From Podarcis raffonei (Eukaryota; Chordata; Lepidosauria; Squamata; Lacertidae), in contig NC_070603.1 of assembly GCF_027172205.1 (NCBI RefSeq), forward strand, positions 9,908,501 through 9,972,500: 64,000 nucleotides of DNA, read 5' to 3'. Under the pieces are notes generated by a model, which was given only the letters and a program-made list of their open reading frames with translations, was not told where the DNA came from and ran no database searches. Made by a program: the position numbers and the translations under genes. Within the stretch, counting starts at the first letter, position 1, and the number at the start of each line of letters is the position of its first letter. Below are positions 1-54,973 of the stretch, in pieces.

Positions 1-1194
1 CCACAACACCATCTGCGTACCGTGTTCTTGGGGTAGTTATATTTCAAAGGTGGAGTGCATGTTGTCAGGTTGCATGTGTACATATTTCTACATAAACACA
101 TGGAAGATTTTGATTTGGGTTGGTTTCTTAATTATTATTATTTTCTAATTTTAAAAATCAAGATGAAACAAAGCCACTACTTTGGGTCCGACCCTATCAT
201 TAGGCAGAGTGAAGCAATCACTTCATGTGGCTGCTGTGAAGGCCAGGAGCAGAGAGAGTTTAGGCAAAGAGCTGGGCGGATGGACATGTCAGTCCCACAC
301 AGATTGCCCATCAACAAGCCATCAATTTGTGGCGGCTAGGGGACACTGCCAGTGCTGGTGTAAGATTCAACTCCTTCTTACATGGAATGAAGGAGGGTCC
401 CATCTTGTCCCTCACCTCAAACTGCAAAATGTCTGAAATTACAATTCTATAAATCACAAATTAACAGTGCTGGTTTTTAAGTATTTCCAACCGAATCATT
501 TAACTTAGCTTTTGAAATATTCGTGTAAATAGCTTTGTAATGAGTTGACTCCTTTGCAATCTGTAGATTCATTCCTGCAAAATTCATTATCTGATGCCCA
601 GATCCAAAGAGCTTGCAAATTCTACAAAGAATTTAAGTGCAGGGAACAAGAAGGAATAATTCCTCATTGTATGATTTCATAATAACCTGCTTATTGATCC
701 CAAAGTAATGGAAGGCATCTATTTGTGAACATGACAGAAATCCTTTTTCAGTGCCAGTGCTCTGTAAACAAGTTTAACCTAGATGCACATTCATTTCCCT
801 GCATGGTTTTCTGTATTTGTAAAGCTGTCGCTGTTCAACTTTGGTTTTCCGTAGCCTGTTTGGAGAAGACATAGGATGATATTCAACCAAATTTCACTTG
901 GATCCATTGAAGTGAATGGGTCCCTCAGTCATGTTCATTCATTTGAGTGAGTGTACTCATGAGTAAAACTTAATTGAATACCACCCATAATTTCAAACCA
1001 ACACCCCCCGGAACAATTCTTATTTAATCTTTTGGTGAAACTTGATTGTAAAGTTGTTGCACATGGATTTCCAAAGCACTTCATTCTGCTGATTATTGAG
1101 CAGTAACAGACCCTCTAGGGGCCCTATTTTCCAGGGACAGTCCCGAATTTACAGAAGCCATCCTGGTTCCTGATTTGATCTCTGAATGCCCCGC
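1..1194. other. PFKM upstream flank, no gene seen
   Basis: AT-rich sequence without a convincing exon or a young repeat. Short open frames here lack any recognisable family. Around 880-980 and 1610-1770 there are worn stretches (for example around an 'aatggggcttactcccag' motif near 1650) that look like old interspersed repeats of reptile genomes. Confidence 0.5.
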
Positions 1195-1202
1195 TTTTCC
1201 TT

Positions 1203-1554
1203 GAAGGTAAAGGTAAAGGGACCCCTGACCATTAGGTCCAGTCGTGACCGACTCTGGGGTTGCGGCGCTCATCTCGCTTTACAGGCCGAGGGAGCCGGCG
1301 TACAGCTTCCAGGTCATGTGGCCAGCATGACTAAGCCGCTTCTGGCGAACCAGAGCAACGCACGGAAACGCTGTTTACCTTCCCGCTGGAGCGGTACCTA
1401 TTTATCTACTTGCACTTTGATGTGCTTTCGAACTGCTAGCTTGGCAGGAGCAGGGATCGAGCAACAGGAGCTCACCCCGTTGTGGGGATTCGAACTGCTG
1501 ACCTTCTGATTGGCAAGTCCTAGGCTCTGTGGTTTAACCCACAGTGCCACCCAT
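1203..1554 (-). mobile_element. tRNA-derived SINE (Sauria/Squam type), copy 1
   Basis: Read on the - strand this is a roughly 350-bp SINE with a tRNA-like head (A-box-like near the 'cacagagcctagg' block, B-box 'gttcgaatcc'-type) and a tail ending in TTTACC repeats. It is flanked by the 8-bp direct repeat TTTTCCTT (1195-1202 and 1555-1562). The same family recurs at least eight more times in the window. Confidence 0.85.
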
Positions 1555-1900
1555 TTTTCCTTAGGATGTCCCTATTTTCATCAGAGAAATACTGGAGAGT
1601 ATGATGTTACAGTGCAATCCTATTCAGGCCTACATAAATCCAATTGAGCTCAATGGGGCTTACTCCCAGGTAAGTGTTTTGAGGATTGCCGTCTGGAGGT
1701 TGTAGTCAACTCACTCTTATTCATAGTAGACCCATTAAAATCAATGGTCTTAAGTTAGTCCTGGCCATTAATGTCAGTGAGTCTGCTCCAAGTCAAAGTT
1801 AAGTATACAACTCGGAGCCTCTTTTTGAAATCTTACCTATATTCTCTCCAGACTTTGAAGCCACCAAAAGCCCTCAACACAGTAGTTGGTACCTGCAGCC

Positions 1901-2174
1901 TGACATTTCCGCTGTCCATTGGTACTCGTGACAGCTGGCCATGTGCCCTTTAGGATTAGGTGTGGCTGACGCTGCATTGGAGATCATTTACAGGCTGACA
2001 TTTCCACTTGTCATTTATTGGAGAGTGGGCGGGGTGTCAACTTTGAAAGGCAACGGCAGAGGGCTACAAGGAGCACTCCGGACCCGGCTGTGGCCCCTGT
2101 GGCAGGACAAGGAGGCACCGAAGACCAAGGGCATTTCCCCCATCTTTAAGAAACTCTTCTTGTTGACTTTCCAG
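1901..2174 (+). promoter_or_regulatory. PFKM: candidate PFKM proximal promoter and 5' leader
   Basis: This stretch just before the first coding exon carries inverted CCAAT motifs (ATTGG at 1918, 1976 and 2017), a GC box TGGGCGGGG at 2026-2034, and E-boxes CAGCTG at 1932 and CACTTG at 2005. There is no clear TATA box. The start of transcription would then fall near 2050-2100. A pyrimidine-rich run ending in 'ctttccag' at 2174 also looks like a 3' splice site, so the ATG exon may instead be spliced to a non-coding exon upstream or outside the window. The promoter role is inferred; the motifs are seen. Confidence 0.45.
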
Positions 2175-2182
2175 CCCGGAGA

Positions 2183-44187
<42,005 letters not shown>

Positions 44188-44780
44188 ACAGCTAGCAGCT
44201 CTCCCTTTTAGTTATGACACTTAAGGAGACCTCTAAAGCAAAGTATTTATTTTTCCCCAGTCCCCTTCCCCAGTTTAGCATGCAGCTGTCTCATCTAGTG
44301 CTTTGTGTAATGACTGGGACTGCATGCCTGCCACGAATGGAGGAGGCAACACCAAATGTCATCTAGTGCCATGTCATCTAGTGCCATATCTGCAGTATGT
44401 GAATGAATGAGTTAAAGGGAAATGTATGTCATTATATTCTACTCTTCCTTTTAGAAAGCTCAAGACAGCTGACATGGGGCTCCTGGTGGTCTTCTGTTCA
44501 GGCACCAGGTCCACTTTTTCTTCTGCTTTACTGGTGCTTATAAGGTTAGGTGGCCCTCTGTCTGAGGGTGGAGTGGGGATTTCAAACAGGAATGGTCATT
44601 TCAGCTTAAGTTCATCATGTTGAAATCTGGACTGGACTGAATATATTATTTTGCTATCAGGCCCTCTCCTTTGAACAGTGGCAGCTACCCCAGAACCCAC
44701 AGCTGGGGTAAATTATAGCTTTGTGATTCAAGCTCTTCCAAATGCTGAAAATAAAATGGGAACTGTTTCACTAGAGGTTG
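44188..44780 (+). other. PFKM: PFKM 3' UTR
   Basis: Sequence from the stop codon to just past the first canonical AATAAA (44750-44755), which has a GT-rich downstream stretch. The end is inferred from that signal only. Confidence 0.55.
44750..44755 (+). terminator. PFKM: PFKM polyadenylation signal AATAAA
   Basis: First AATAAA after the PFKM stop codon (563 bases downstream), followed by 'ggttgctgtttgg' and a T-rich run. Confidence 0.55.
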
Positions 44781-44953
44781 CTGTTTGGATCTGCCATTTC
44801 AACACCATGTTTTTTCCTTCTTCTTTTGTAACATGCACAATGCAGGGGGAGTTGGACTGCAGGTATGGGAGATTTTAAAAAACCAAGCTGCCAACTGGCA
44901 CCCAGCATTCAAAACTTGCCAGGCACATTTTGCACCTGGCTATTAGCCACTTA

Positions 44954-45310
44954 AGGGACGCGGGTGGCGCTGTGGGTTAAACCACAGAGCCTAAGACTTG
45001 CTGATCAGAAGGTTGGCGTTTCGAATCCCCGTGACGGAGTGAGCTCCCGTTGCTCGGTCCCTGCTCCTGCCAACCTAGCAGTTCAAAAGCACCTCAAAGT
45101 GCAAGTAGATAAATAGGTACCGCTCCGGCGGGAAGGTAAACGGCGTTTCCATGCGCTGCTCTGGTTTCGCCAGAAGTGGCCTAGTCATGCTGGCCACATG
45201 ACCCGGAAGCTGTACACCGGCTCCCTCGGCCAATAAAGCGAGATGAACCCTGCGACCCCAGAGTCAGTCACGGCTGGACCTAATGGTCAGGGGTCCCTTT
45301 ACCTTTATCA
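44954..45310 (+). mobile_element. tRNA-derived SINE (Sauria/Squam type), copy 8
   Basis: 'gggacgcgggtggcgctgtg' head to 'ggtcaggggtccctttacc' tail, with AGCCACTT repeated on both sides. It lies just beyond the PFKM 3' end. Confidence 0.87.
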
Positions 45311-45827
45311 GCCACTTGCGACCGAGTCAAGATGCCCGGGTGCTAGGATGGTGCCTGAAGTCTCCCACCATCTGGAGGTGCATGCCTAGGAATCCTTGAC
45401 TGTTTTCACACACCAGCATTACATCATGTAGAATTCTACCAGTTATATTTTATCTGCACAATCAGAATGAATTGCAGGAACTAAAAAGTCATCTTGAAAA
45501 ATAGTTTTTGAGCCGTCTGGTGCCAAAATGGCAATTTTGGTGACTGTAACCCAGGTTTAAAATGAGCCATTGGGGTCTAGCTTATATATCTGAGTTTTTA
45601 CACTGCTGGCACCTATACTAAACTAGACTGCATGTAAACTTCCATTTGCCAAAATACACACACCACTCTTCTTATCTGGGGCAATCTCCACCTCTGTGGA
45701 TTTAAAACAGCCACTGTGAACATCGTTTGAAAACACCCTTATTAAGAAGTGCATAAAAATATGTGAAAGTGCAACAACAGCTCTTAGACACATGGAACAA
45801 AGCTACATGCAGACACTGGGGTTTGTA

Positions 45828-46073
45828 CAGTCATACCTCATGTTACGTCCGCTTCATGTTACGTTCTTTCAGGTTATGTCCCGTGGCGACCCGGAGGTAC
45901 CGGAAAGGGTTACTTCCGGGTTTCGCTGCTCGCGCATGCACCAAAGTGCAAAATGACGTCACGCACATGCACAGAAGCAGCGAATCGCAACCCGCGCCGC
46001 TGCGGGTTGCGTTCTTTTCATGTTGCAAATGGGCCTCTGCAATGGATCCCGTTCGCAACCAGAGGTACCACTG
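45828..46073 (+). mobile_element. TIR-B MITE, copy 3
   Basis: 246 bp between TA dinucleotides, 'cagtcatacctcatgttacg' to 'accagaggtaccactg'. Confidence 0.8.
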
Positions 46074-46805
46074 TAGTGCTATATGCTTATTCTCCAACCT
46101 CCTAATTGATGGCCCAGCTAGCTACAAACAGTAGTGCAACTGTACAACAGGAAGGCAGACTTCAGGCTTGTAGATTCTAGTTTGTTCCTGACTACAGTCC
46201 CAAAATCTACTATCCAGAAGCTGGTGCAAAATACAGCCAACACTTAAGGGACTTCAGTGGCACGGCTGAACGGAACTTGCAGTTCCTACACATGAAAACC
46301 CATTCCTGGTTATTTCGCTCCCTCCAGGCTTCCTGCACTTTAGCACACACACAGAGGAAAATAAAATGCACACGTAATAAAGTAACAGTAACCCTATGAA
46401 AAGGCAACGATGGGAAATAATTACAAAATGGTTTCCACCAGGCAGTGTCTCCTACCAAGTTCCAAAAAGCAGAGGCAACAGCACCAGGCAGTCCTCTGAG
46501 TCAGTGCCTTGACTTAAAAGGCCTTCTTGCAATTCATCTGGTGGGAGGACTGGGGAAAGGCCTCTGAAGTAAATTTTAGTAACTATTAAGTACCTCAGGG
46601 AGTTGTTGAATGAGTGTTTCCTCTCTTTCCCTCTGCATCTAATCCTGGCCCTCTTTTTTGCTTGTGCACTCAGAATTATGTGCCTGTACATGAGGGAGTT
46701 TTGTCTTCCACATTGGACGGTGCTGTCTGTATATATTCTCTTCCCTAGTAAAAAATGTAACAACAGTCACCTGAAAAACAGCAAATTACTTTGAAAATGC
46801 CAAGC

Positions 46806-46940
46806 TAGCCTCCGGCTTAGTCATGCTGGCCACATGACCCCATATTGCTGGCTCCCTTGGGCAATAAAGCGAGATGAGTGCCGTAACCCCAGAGTCGTCC
46901 GAGACTGGACCTAACGGTCAGGGGTACCTTTACCTTTAAT
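46806..46940 (+). mobile_element. SINE tail fragment (Sauria/Squam type), copy 9
   Basis: Only the last third of the SINE: 'ggcttagtcatgctggccac' to 'ggtcaggggtacctttacc'. Confidence 0.8.
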
Positions 46941-47850
46941 GAACTTACAAAACTGACAATAAAACTCAGGGAAATGTTTCACTGGCAGTGGTGTTAGATG
47001 CACAGTTAAAAAAAAAAATCACTCCAAAACATGATAGAGGCAGGAACTGTTTGTATACATTTCTTCCCGGCTACTTATCCTTACTGAAAAGTGAAGTGTT
47101 TGATGTTGTCATCCTCTTCCTTTGGCAAAATCCACTCCACTTTAAATAGAAACCATGTTAGTTGCTGTATTATGCCATACTGTGCACACCGGAATGACTT
47201 CTGGGTTCGTGGTGGTGCGGCAATCTGACAGCTATCTGCTGGAGAGATGGCAAGAGGAAATAGCAGGAGACCAGCAGCACGACACTCTCACAATGAAAAC
47301 ACACTGCAAAATAAATTGCTTCTACACCACCATTTTTAATTAGCAAACTTTTAATACTCCACACAAGTTATTTGCTCACCTAACGAACCTTCTTCCTCCA
47401 TAGCAACCAAACACTTGGGCAAAGGGAATTTTGAGCTCGTGGCATGATTTGTTCCTCCCAATACGTGGCTTCTCACTGTCCAGCATGTACTCAGGTAGGC
47501 TTAACTCAATGGGAGAGAGGTGTTCCCAGAGTGGATGGCAACTGCATTGCCACTGTTATAAGGAAGACATGATTTCGGCTGTTCTTAAAAGTATGGTGCA
47601 ATGTTTCTGGATTGCCTGTGAATGCAAAGAGCTACATCTCCATATAAGGTTATGGCTCTCCTTATATGAAACAGCCTTTTAACCACCCGACTCATGGTTT
47701 AGGACGCTGTTCATATTACCAAGTGATTAGAGCAATCCCACACTGCCCAGTTGGATACGTTCACTGCTCAGACTCCCTACCCAACCAACAGCGATATCCT
47801 GAGGGATTTAAGGGAATCCTAGAAGCATCCCCTATCCTCAGAAAAAAAAA
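46941..47850. other. PFKM-ASB8 intergenic region
   Basis: No recognisable element or gene. Composition is even and open frames are short. Confidence 0.45.
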
Positions 47851-47854
47851 ATCA

Positions 47855-49592
47855 TTTAATTTTTAAGCCTTGGCTGAAAGTAGAAGGAGCTGGGCCTTCA
47901 GGCAACAGTATCACTGGGCTATCCATCCTTCCCCGTGATCTAAGGAAATTAGGTTATCCTAGAGTGTAAATTGAAATATAGCTATAATTTTACAATCAGG
48001 GAAAACCCTGTGTGTCAGCTATCGGAGTTTAAGAACTGGACTGAGCAAACAAAAGCTGGTCCAAAACCTTGGGAGATTTGCGACAGCACATGGGCTCAGA
48101 TGTTGCTTCTGTCCTCTAATCAATTTGCTGTAAATAAATGCAGGATTCATAGCTGCAGGTAGTAATAAACTTTTACTGTTGCTTGGACACTAAAGGGACC
48201 TGTGTTTGATGGAAACACCTTGAAACCTTCAGAGGTTTTTTAAAATGCAGCAGTGTTTTAAGTACTAAAATACTCCCTACCCTGTGAACACTCTTTTGCT
48301 AATTAAGGAAAACATAGTAAAGCACAGCTGAAATTGAGTAATGTGACAGCAAACCAGAAATTAACTGAATATGCTATAAACCTATGACACAGATGCTGCT
48401 GAACTACAATTCTCATCAGCCTCAGCAAGCATGGCCAGGGATGATGGGAACTGTAGTTCAATGAGGCTCAGCACAGACCCTTTCAAACTGCAAGGAGAGT
48501 GAAGAATATACTTACTAAGCTCTAAAGCCATAAATAAGATACACGAGCACACTATGTAGACGGCAACCAACTTATCATTCAGGGTACAAATCTCATACAT
48601 GTACTTCTTGTACCTATCTTGCTACTTGACTTTTTAAAGAAAAAACTCACTGTGATTTAGTCTGACTGGCCTGCTTTCTGGGGCTCAGCTGAACCCTTCC
48701 CCAATGAAGGGTGGATCTAAACATGCAGGAGAACATGATTGAAAGGAAGATTATCATCTCAGAGTGTCGGTTTGAACCTGCACGCTGCTTTTGCTTTACA
48801 TTATCACTTTACATTCGGACAGCAAATAAAGGACTGCTGAAGAACTTGTTGCCCTGAGGCATCTGCTTTCTACTTGCAGGGGTTTGGTTCCTCAACCTGA
48901 CTCCCAACCAAGGGCCATTCACAAATCATATTCTCCACATACAGTCGGAAGTGTGACAGTCCACTACCACCTTGGGATTTGTTGTGAAATTTCATTCTGC
49001 TGCACATGAAGATCTGGCCAAAGTATCAAAACATGATCCACTACTTTGGAGAGAATTCTCCCTCTCCTGCCAATCTGAGACAAAGGAGGCAGTGTAACAG
49101 AGAAGGGCTGCCATTGTTCCAATCCATCAAGCCACTTTACCTTGCAGCAGAAAATGAAATGGCAAGACAGGCCTGCTGACTCAAGAGTGTAAAGCTAGAA
49201 GCAGGAAGGTCACCAATAATTTGGCTTTTGTGCCTTCCCCACCACCACCTCCTCCTTCAGCCTGATACGTGGCTCCACCTTCCCTTTGTGCAAAAGATTC
49301 TCAAGAGAAATCAGATCTAGGAATTCAGGGGAGAATTGCTGCAGGAGGCGAAGAGCAGGGTTCTTTCTCAAGAACCAGACATTACACCTTCCAGCTTCTC
49401 TCGGTGAAGAAAAGAAAAAATGAGAAACTAAGGGAAACCACCAGCCAATGTCAGAACCAGTATCCCCTGTGTGGTTACACACTGATCTGCAAAAAAAACT
49501 ACTTCCTATCACGGCCAGAGTCAGTTGAAAGCACCAGGAAAGGGGCTGCAACCAAAGTGAGCTCTTAAGAGAGCCTTGCAAGGCTTTAGCTG
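47855..49592 (-). other. ASB8: probable ASB8 3' UTR
   Basis: Downstream of the ASB8 stop on the - strand. No canonical AATAAA is present on this strand before about 47.8 kb. ATTAAA (47855-47860) and AGTAAA (about 48174) are the candidate signals. A palindromic repeat sits at 48392-48475. The boundary is uncertain. Confidence 0.35.
48390..48478. repeat. short palindromic interspersed repeat
   Basis: 'gctgaactacaattctcatc' and 'gatgggaactgtagttcaat' are mirrored halves. Confidence 0.65.
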
Positions 49593-50222
49593 TCATTTAA
49601 GCAACACATACTCTTTCAGAGATTCTGGCAGAGGCAGCTCCTTCACGGCATCTGGCAGGAACTGGACTCCCAGGCTGCGGCGCACAGCATAGCGCGACAG
49701 TGTCTTTAAGGTGCCCGGGGCGGAGCACAGCGTGGTGAGCTTTTCGCAGAGTTGCTGATCCCGCGTGACTTCGCGGGGCATCGTGCCGTTCTTCCGCAAC
49801 TCAAAGTGTCCTACGGCTCTGTGGAGGAGATCGAAGCAGGAGTCTTCCCTCTCGGTGCCGAGTCCTCTGACCAGCAGGGCAACCAACCTCGAAATCGGGG
49901 TCTGCCCCTTCATATTGACCACCCGGACCTCTGCCCCGTATTCCAGAAGGATGCTCACACTCTCCAGGTTTCCCTTCATCGCTGCCCAGCTCAGGGGGGT
50001 GTCGTTGTTGTAATCCAGAGCATTGACAAAGGCGCCGCTTTCTAAGAGTGTTCGGACGCATTCAGCATTGTTCTTGAAGGCGGCCCAGTGCAGTGGCGTG
50101 TCCTTGTTGCCATCCAGAGCATTGGGATTTGCCCCGTATTCTAATAGGATCTCGACGCAGGTCTCGTCCTTTTCCGCTGCATAGTGAAGTGCTGTTCGGT
50201 TGTAGCCATCAAGGGCATTGAC
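49593..50222 (-). CDS. ASB8: ASB8 last coding exon
   Basis: 630 nt, residues 75-283 plus stop. It holds ankyrin repeats 2-4 and the whole SOCS box. On the - strand the acceptor is 'ctgctttttcag'. The protein ends ..SLKEYVLLK, one residue shorter than human as recalled. Confidence 0.96.
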   Translation of the reverse strand, partial: VNALDGYNRTALHYAAEKDETCVEILLEYGANPNALDGNKDTPLHWAAFKNNAECVRTLLESGAFVNALDYNNDTPLSWAAMKGNLESVSILLEYGAEVRVVNMKGQTPISRLVALLVRGLGTEREDSCFDLLHRAVGHFELRKNGTMPREVTRDQQLCEKLTTLCSAPGTLKTLSRYAVRRSLGVQFLPDAVKELPLPESLKEYVLLK

Positions 50223-53200
50223 CTGAAAAAGCAGAGACGGGATTCTTCATGTGTTTGGAGTTTGTTATTGGCAAGAGGAAAATGACCCAAAACTTGGCTA
50301 ATAAAGATGGGTAGTGGAATCCTTCCATTGCAATCCCCATCAGCCAAAACACTTGTCCCATAATCCTCACTCTAATACCAGACCCATTCAACGAGTTTCC
50401 TCTGAAGCAGATCTCAAAAGAAAACTCTCAAGTACAGTGGTACCTCAGGTTACATACGCTTTAGGTTACAGAATCCGCTAACCCAGAAATAGTACCTTGG
50501 GTTAAGAACTTTGCTTCAGGATGAGAACAGAAATTATGCAGCGGTGGCGCAGCAGCAGCAGGAGGCCCCATTAGCTAAAGTGGTGCTTCAGGTTAAGAAC
50601 AGTTTCAGGTTAAGAACAGACTTCCAGAACAAATTAAGTTCTTAACCCGAGGTACCACTGTATCATGCTGCTGCTCTGGCCCTTATTTTTTAGAAACAGC
50701 AAACGAAAAGGGAAGGGCCATCTCCCATATTGCTCTGTGTATGAGATTCCAGGGTATTAAAGAATTCCGTCACTGCAGTTTCTAAGCAGTGCACAACAGG
50801 GATTCAGGAGGGATGCTATTTAACTAACCACTGTCAAAGAAAGAATGCTGGAGGAGATGAAGGCTTGTTGTAATCCAGCACAGGCAAGATTACTATGTTC
50901 TCCAGGCCCTGAGCTCCGTAAGAGGATGGCAACTTTCACTAATTCCTTGAGAACTTAACTTGGATCCAGACTTTCTTCCTGGCAGCAGAAGGCAGAGGAA
51001 GTTGACTTTTGATAATTCCCCTTGTGCCTTTCAAATGTCTGCTCTGAAACGATGTAACACCAGAGAGAACAGTAAAGGGACGGGGGGTTGCTGCAGGGGG
51101 AAATGGAAGATAATCTATTCCCTTCACCTTACCACCAGGATCTCTGAACTGGGATTTTTGTGTGGGGGTTTTTTTTTTTTACATTCAAGTGGTGTATACA
51201 TTTTATGAATTAAATAAATAAAAGCCTTCTGTGGACAGAAGGAGCCCTTCTATTCATAGACAGCTGTTTGGATCCAAACCTAAAAGCCACTGAGATTTGA
51301 TAATCTTATTTTTATAATCTCATTTTAGAAATTCTAAAACCCAGGATGACGATGATAATGACACATTTGGTCTCGGGGCCTTGTCATTTTCCTACCTGTA
51401 AAAACTTTTGTCAGAATTAAAGCCAATGCTGAAACACACACACACACACGAGAATGTGACTATTACTGAGGGACAGCAATCCCCCCAAAAAACCAGACTG
51501 CCCATAATTCAACAGATGATCAAACTGGCACAGGACTAAACCGGGCCATGTCAATCAATCAGGCAAATAATTTTTGAGCCAGAGAGCTAAACTCCAACCA
51601 CCTATTCAAAATAATGGTCAGGATCCTAACAACTGTGCAAGCCTTTCACTATGCCCAAGAGGGCGTGACCCTGATTCCAAAATGGCACATTTCCTTACCA
51701 CTCGACCCCAGAAGGCAAACCGCTTTGAAAACACACAAAACCGTTTTTCCCCTCAAAGCTCTTGCATCTAAAGGAATATATCTCAATCTACTCGTGCGAT
51801 ATGTAATACTGTGATCAGGATTTGTGTGTGTGTGTGGGTGGTCTATCACAAGGATAACATATAAGAACCCCTTTGAACATTCAGAAGTGCTCTACAAACC
51901 CCCTCATACCTGCCATATATGAGTAGGTTTGCTGGATCTGTTCTTAAATAGGCTCTTCTTACCTCAGCTCCTTTTTCCAAGAGCAGCTCAATGCAGTCGG
52001 CGTCAGCAACCATGCAAGCACAGTGCAATGGCTTCAGAGTACCGTGCATACAGTTAACATCTGCTCCCTGGAAGAATACAGATTGGGAAAGCACAGTAAG
52101 AGAGGTTCTGCCAGCTTATTTATTTCTGATCTCAGTGGATCATGAATAACTTTTGCAATACAATGATACCTCAGGTTACATAGGCTTCAGGTTACAGCCT
52201 CTGCTAACCCTGAAATAGTACCTCGGGTTAAGAACTTTGATTCAGGATGAGAACAGAAATCGTGCTCCGGCGGCGCGGCGGCAGGAGGAGGCCCCATTAG
52301 CTAAAGTGGTGCTTCAGGTTAAGAACAGTTTCAGGTTAAGAACGGACCTCCGGAACGAATTAAGTACTTAACCCGAGGTACCACTGTACACATTTGCCAT
52401 CTAATTGCAAGCGATACCACATTGGGGTACTTCATATTTATGGTGCATCTCTGTGATTTAAGCCAAAAATCTAAACCCTAAATCCATATCAGTCTCTTTA
52501 TATTTATTACTCTCACAGCTATTTATTTATTGCCATAACATTCCAAAGGTGGCTAAAAAATGGGAGAGAACTTGCCTCCCGCAAGGCCTGCTCCATTTGC
52601 TTGAGGAAGCTAGGAAGGTAAAGAATGGTATCCTCTTTGGACTCTACTATGGAGAACACAGCCAACGAGACAAGGAGCTCAGGTTCAGACTGTGGCCTGT
52701 TTCCATACACCCACTATCTTGGGGTCTCCTCATGTCACAAGGAACTGTAAGGATTGCTCATATTTAATGACATGGAATTTATTGCTAGCAACACAGGTTG
52801 TACTCAGGGGAACTGAGTAACAATTGAACCTGAAGGGTTTTTCTTCTGTGTACTTCAGATCTGCGGTATATTGAGAAGCCATAGTCAAGTGATCAGTTGA
52901 CCCCAGCCTTCAGCCAAAGCTTGCTTTCCCCCTTCTCTCCCGGAGAGAATTATAATATACAGGAGACAACCGTTTTGCACGGGGGTTCTGTTCCTGGCCC
53001 CCACATGCATAAGCCTGCTCCGTCCCCATTCTGTCCTATTCCAGGTCCAAAAGGACCCGCACATCGGTGGTCACACGTCAATTGAATTTGCCTAAAATGG
53101 TCACCACCTGTATTTTCAAACACCTGCTTAAAAAAGCTAATCTCTTAACTCTGGCGTCTCCAAACAGGCCTCCCTCTTCTTTTCCCTAACCTTGTGTTTC

Positions 53201-54926
53201 TGTCTTACCAAACAGATTCAGGCCCCAGCCTCCAGCTACTTTTATTTATGTACAACACTCTGTTACCGTGTGCATTCTGGAAAGATTACTATCTTATATT
53301 TTATTTAACAGCAGGGAGAGGAAGAACGAGGATAGCAAACGAACATCAAGAACCGTATCAGCTTCCATGGGCTCTTTGGCCAACAGGCTGACTTATAGTA
53401 CATTTAATGGGCTCTGGCAGACTAAGTACCTGGGAATTAATATAGCAAAGCAGTTGGCAGCATCAATCAAGCCTAACGTGGAGCTCTGTGACTACAAGTG
53501 CTGAGAAATCAGAAACTGAAGTAGTCTTAGGACTGCCCTTTGGAGCTAAAGACTGACTACATATTCTTTTGAATATCAGAAATGTCACATTTAAACTGGC
53601 CTGAGGAACACTATTCAATACTATTTAACACTGAGACTAAAATTAACATCTACCCTCCCTTCTCCTTTATAGAGCCAAAATCCACATGGATCACCTCTTG
53701 ACTCCCCCAGATTTGTGGGCAACAAGGAACAGGTTTCTGGCCAGTAAAATTGTTTCAATGCTCTTCCAAACTTGCCTCTACTCACTGTAAGCTGTCTGCT
53801 GTACATACACTCTAAAAATATTCAGTAGTTTAGATTTACACTCAAGATGCATCAAGGGCAGGTTAGCAAGCAGCCACAGCCGACATAACCTCACCCATCA
53901 GAAAGGAGGATTCTTATCCCTACAGTTGTAGTCCAAAATACAGCAGTGGCCACAATATACAGATGATCTAAGATCTGGGCTATCTTGGCTGTATGACATA
54001 ATGCATACTTCACAGAGCGCAACTTCAGTTCAAGTGTCTATTACATGCTCAACCACTGGTATCTGTGTGGTCAGTTACAGCACAGCACATTTGTTCTGGC
54101 CTGCTTGAAAAAAGTAGGGGGAAAATGAAGTTAAAAAGAAGTAAGGAGATATTTCTCCTCTAATGGAGCAAAAGCAGCCCATGCCTGCTATTCCCAGACA
54201 GTGCTGTTCTGCTCTAGGTTCACTGGGAACAGGAAGCAGGTTAATGCCACCCTATCTTAGTGTATTTTTTAAAAAAATAATATTTATTACTTTTAAGGAT
54301 TACAAAAAAGAGAAAAGGAAAGAAAAAACAAGATAAAAAAGAAAAAACAATACGATACAATGTATAAACAATACACAACACAACACTAACACAATGCACT
54401 AAACAAAAACAATTTAAAACACACGTCATACCATTTCAATATCATATCTTACATTCACTTGTTTCAACGACCTCCTCACACCTCCCTTTTTGTATTCCAC
54501 TTCTATTAATTGTTTCAGCAATTCCTTTCCATCTTCCTCTATTTTCTGTCATATAGTTGTCTTAACATATTTTAACCTTATTTTCCCTTCAATACTCCAA
54601 TAATCTACTTGTACTTAATTCCTTCTAACATTTCTACTAAAGCCGTATAGCTTCATTCCAACATTTTTCTAACACTCATTAATTTTACAATATTTCCATA
54701 AATAGTCTTTAAACTTTTTCCAATCTTCTTCCACCGTCTCTTCTCCCTGGTCTCGGATTCTACCAGTCATTTCTACCAATTCCATATAGTCCATCAACCT
54801 GGTAATCTTCTGTCCAAGGCTCTTAAGTCTTTTCCAAGTCCTTAGTATCTTAGTGTATTTTTAGTCTTTGTGGAAGCTGCCCAGAGTGGCTGGGGAAACC
54901 CAGCCTGATAGGCGGGGCACAAATAA

Positions 54927-54973
<47 letters not shown>

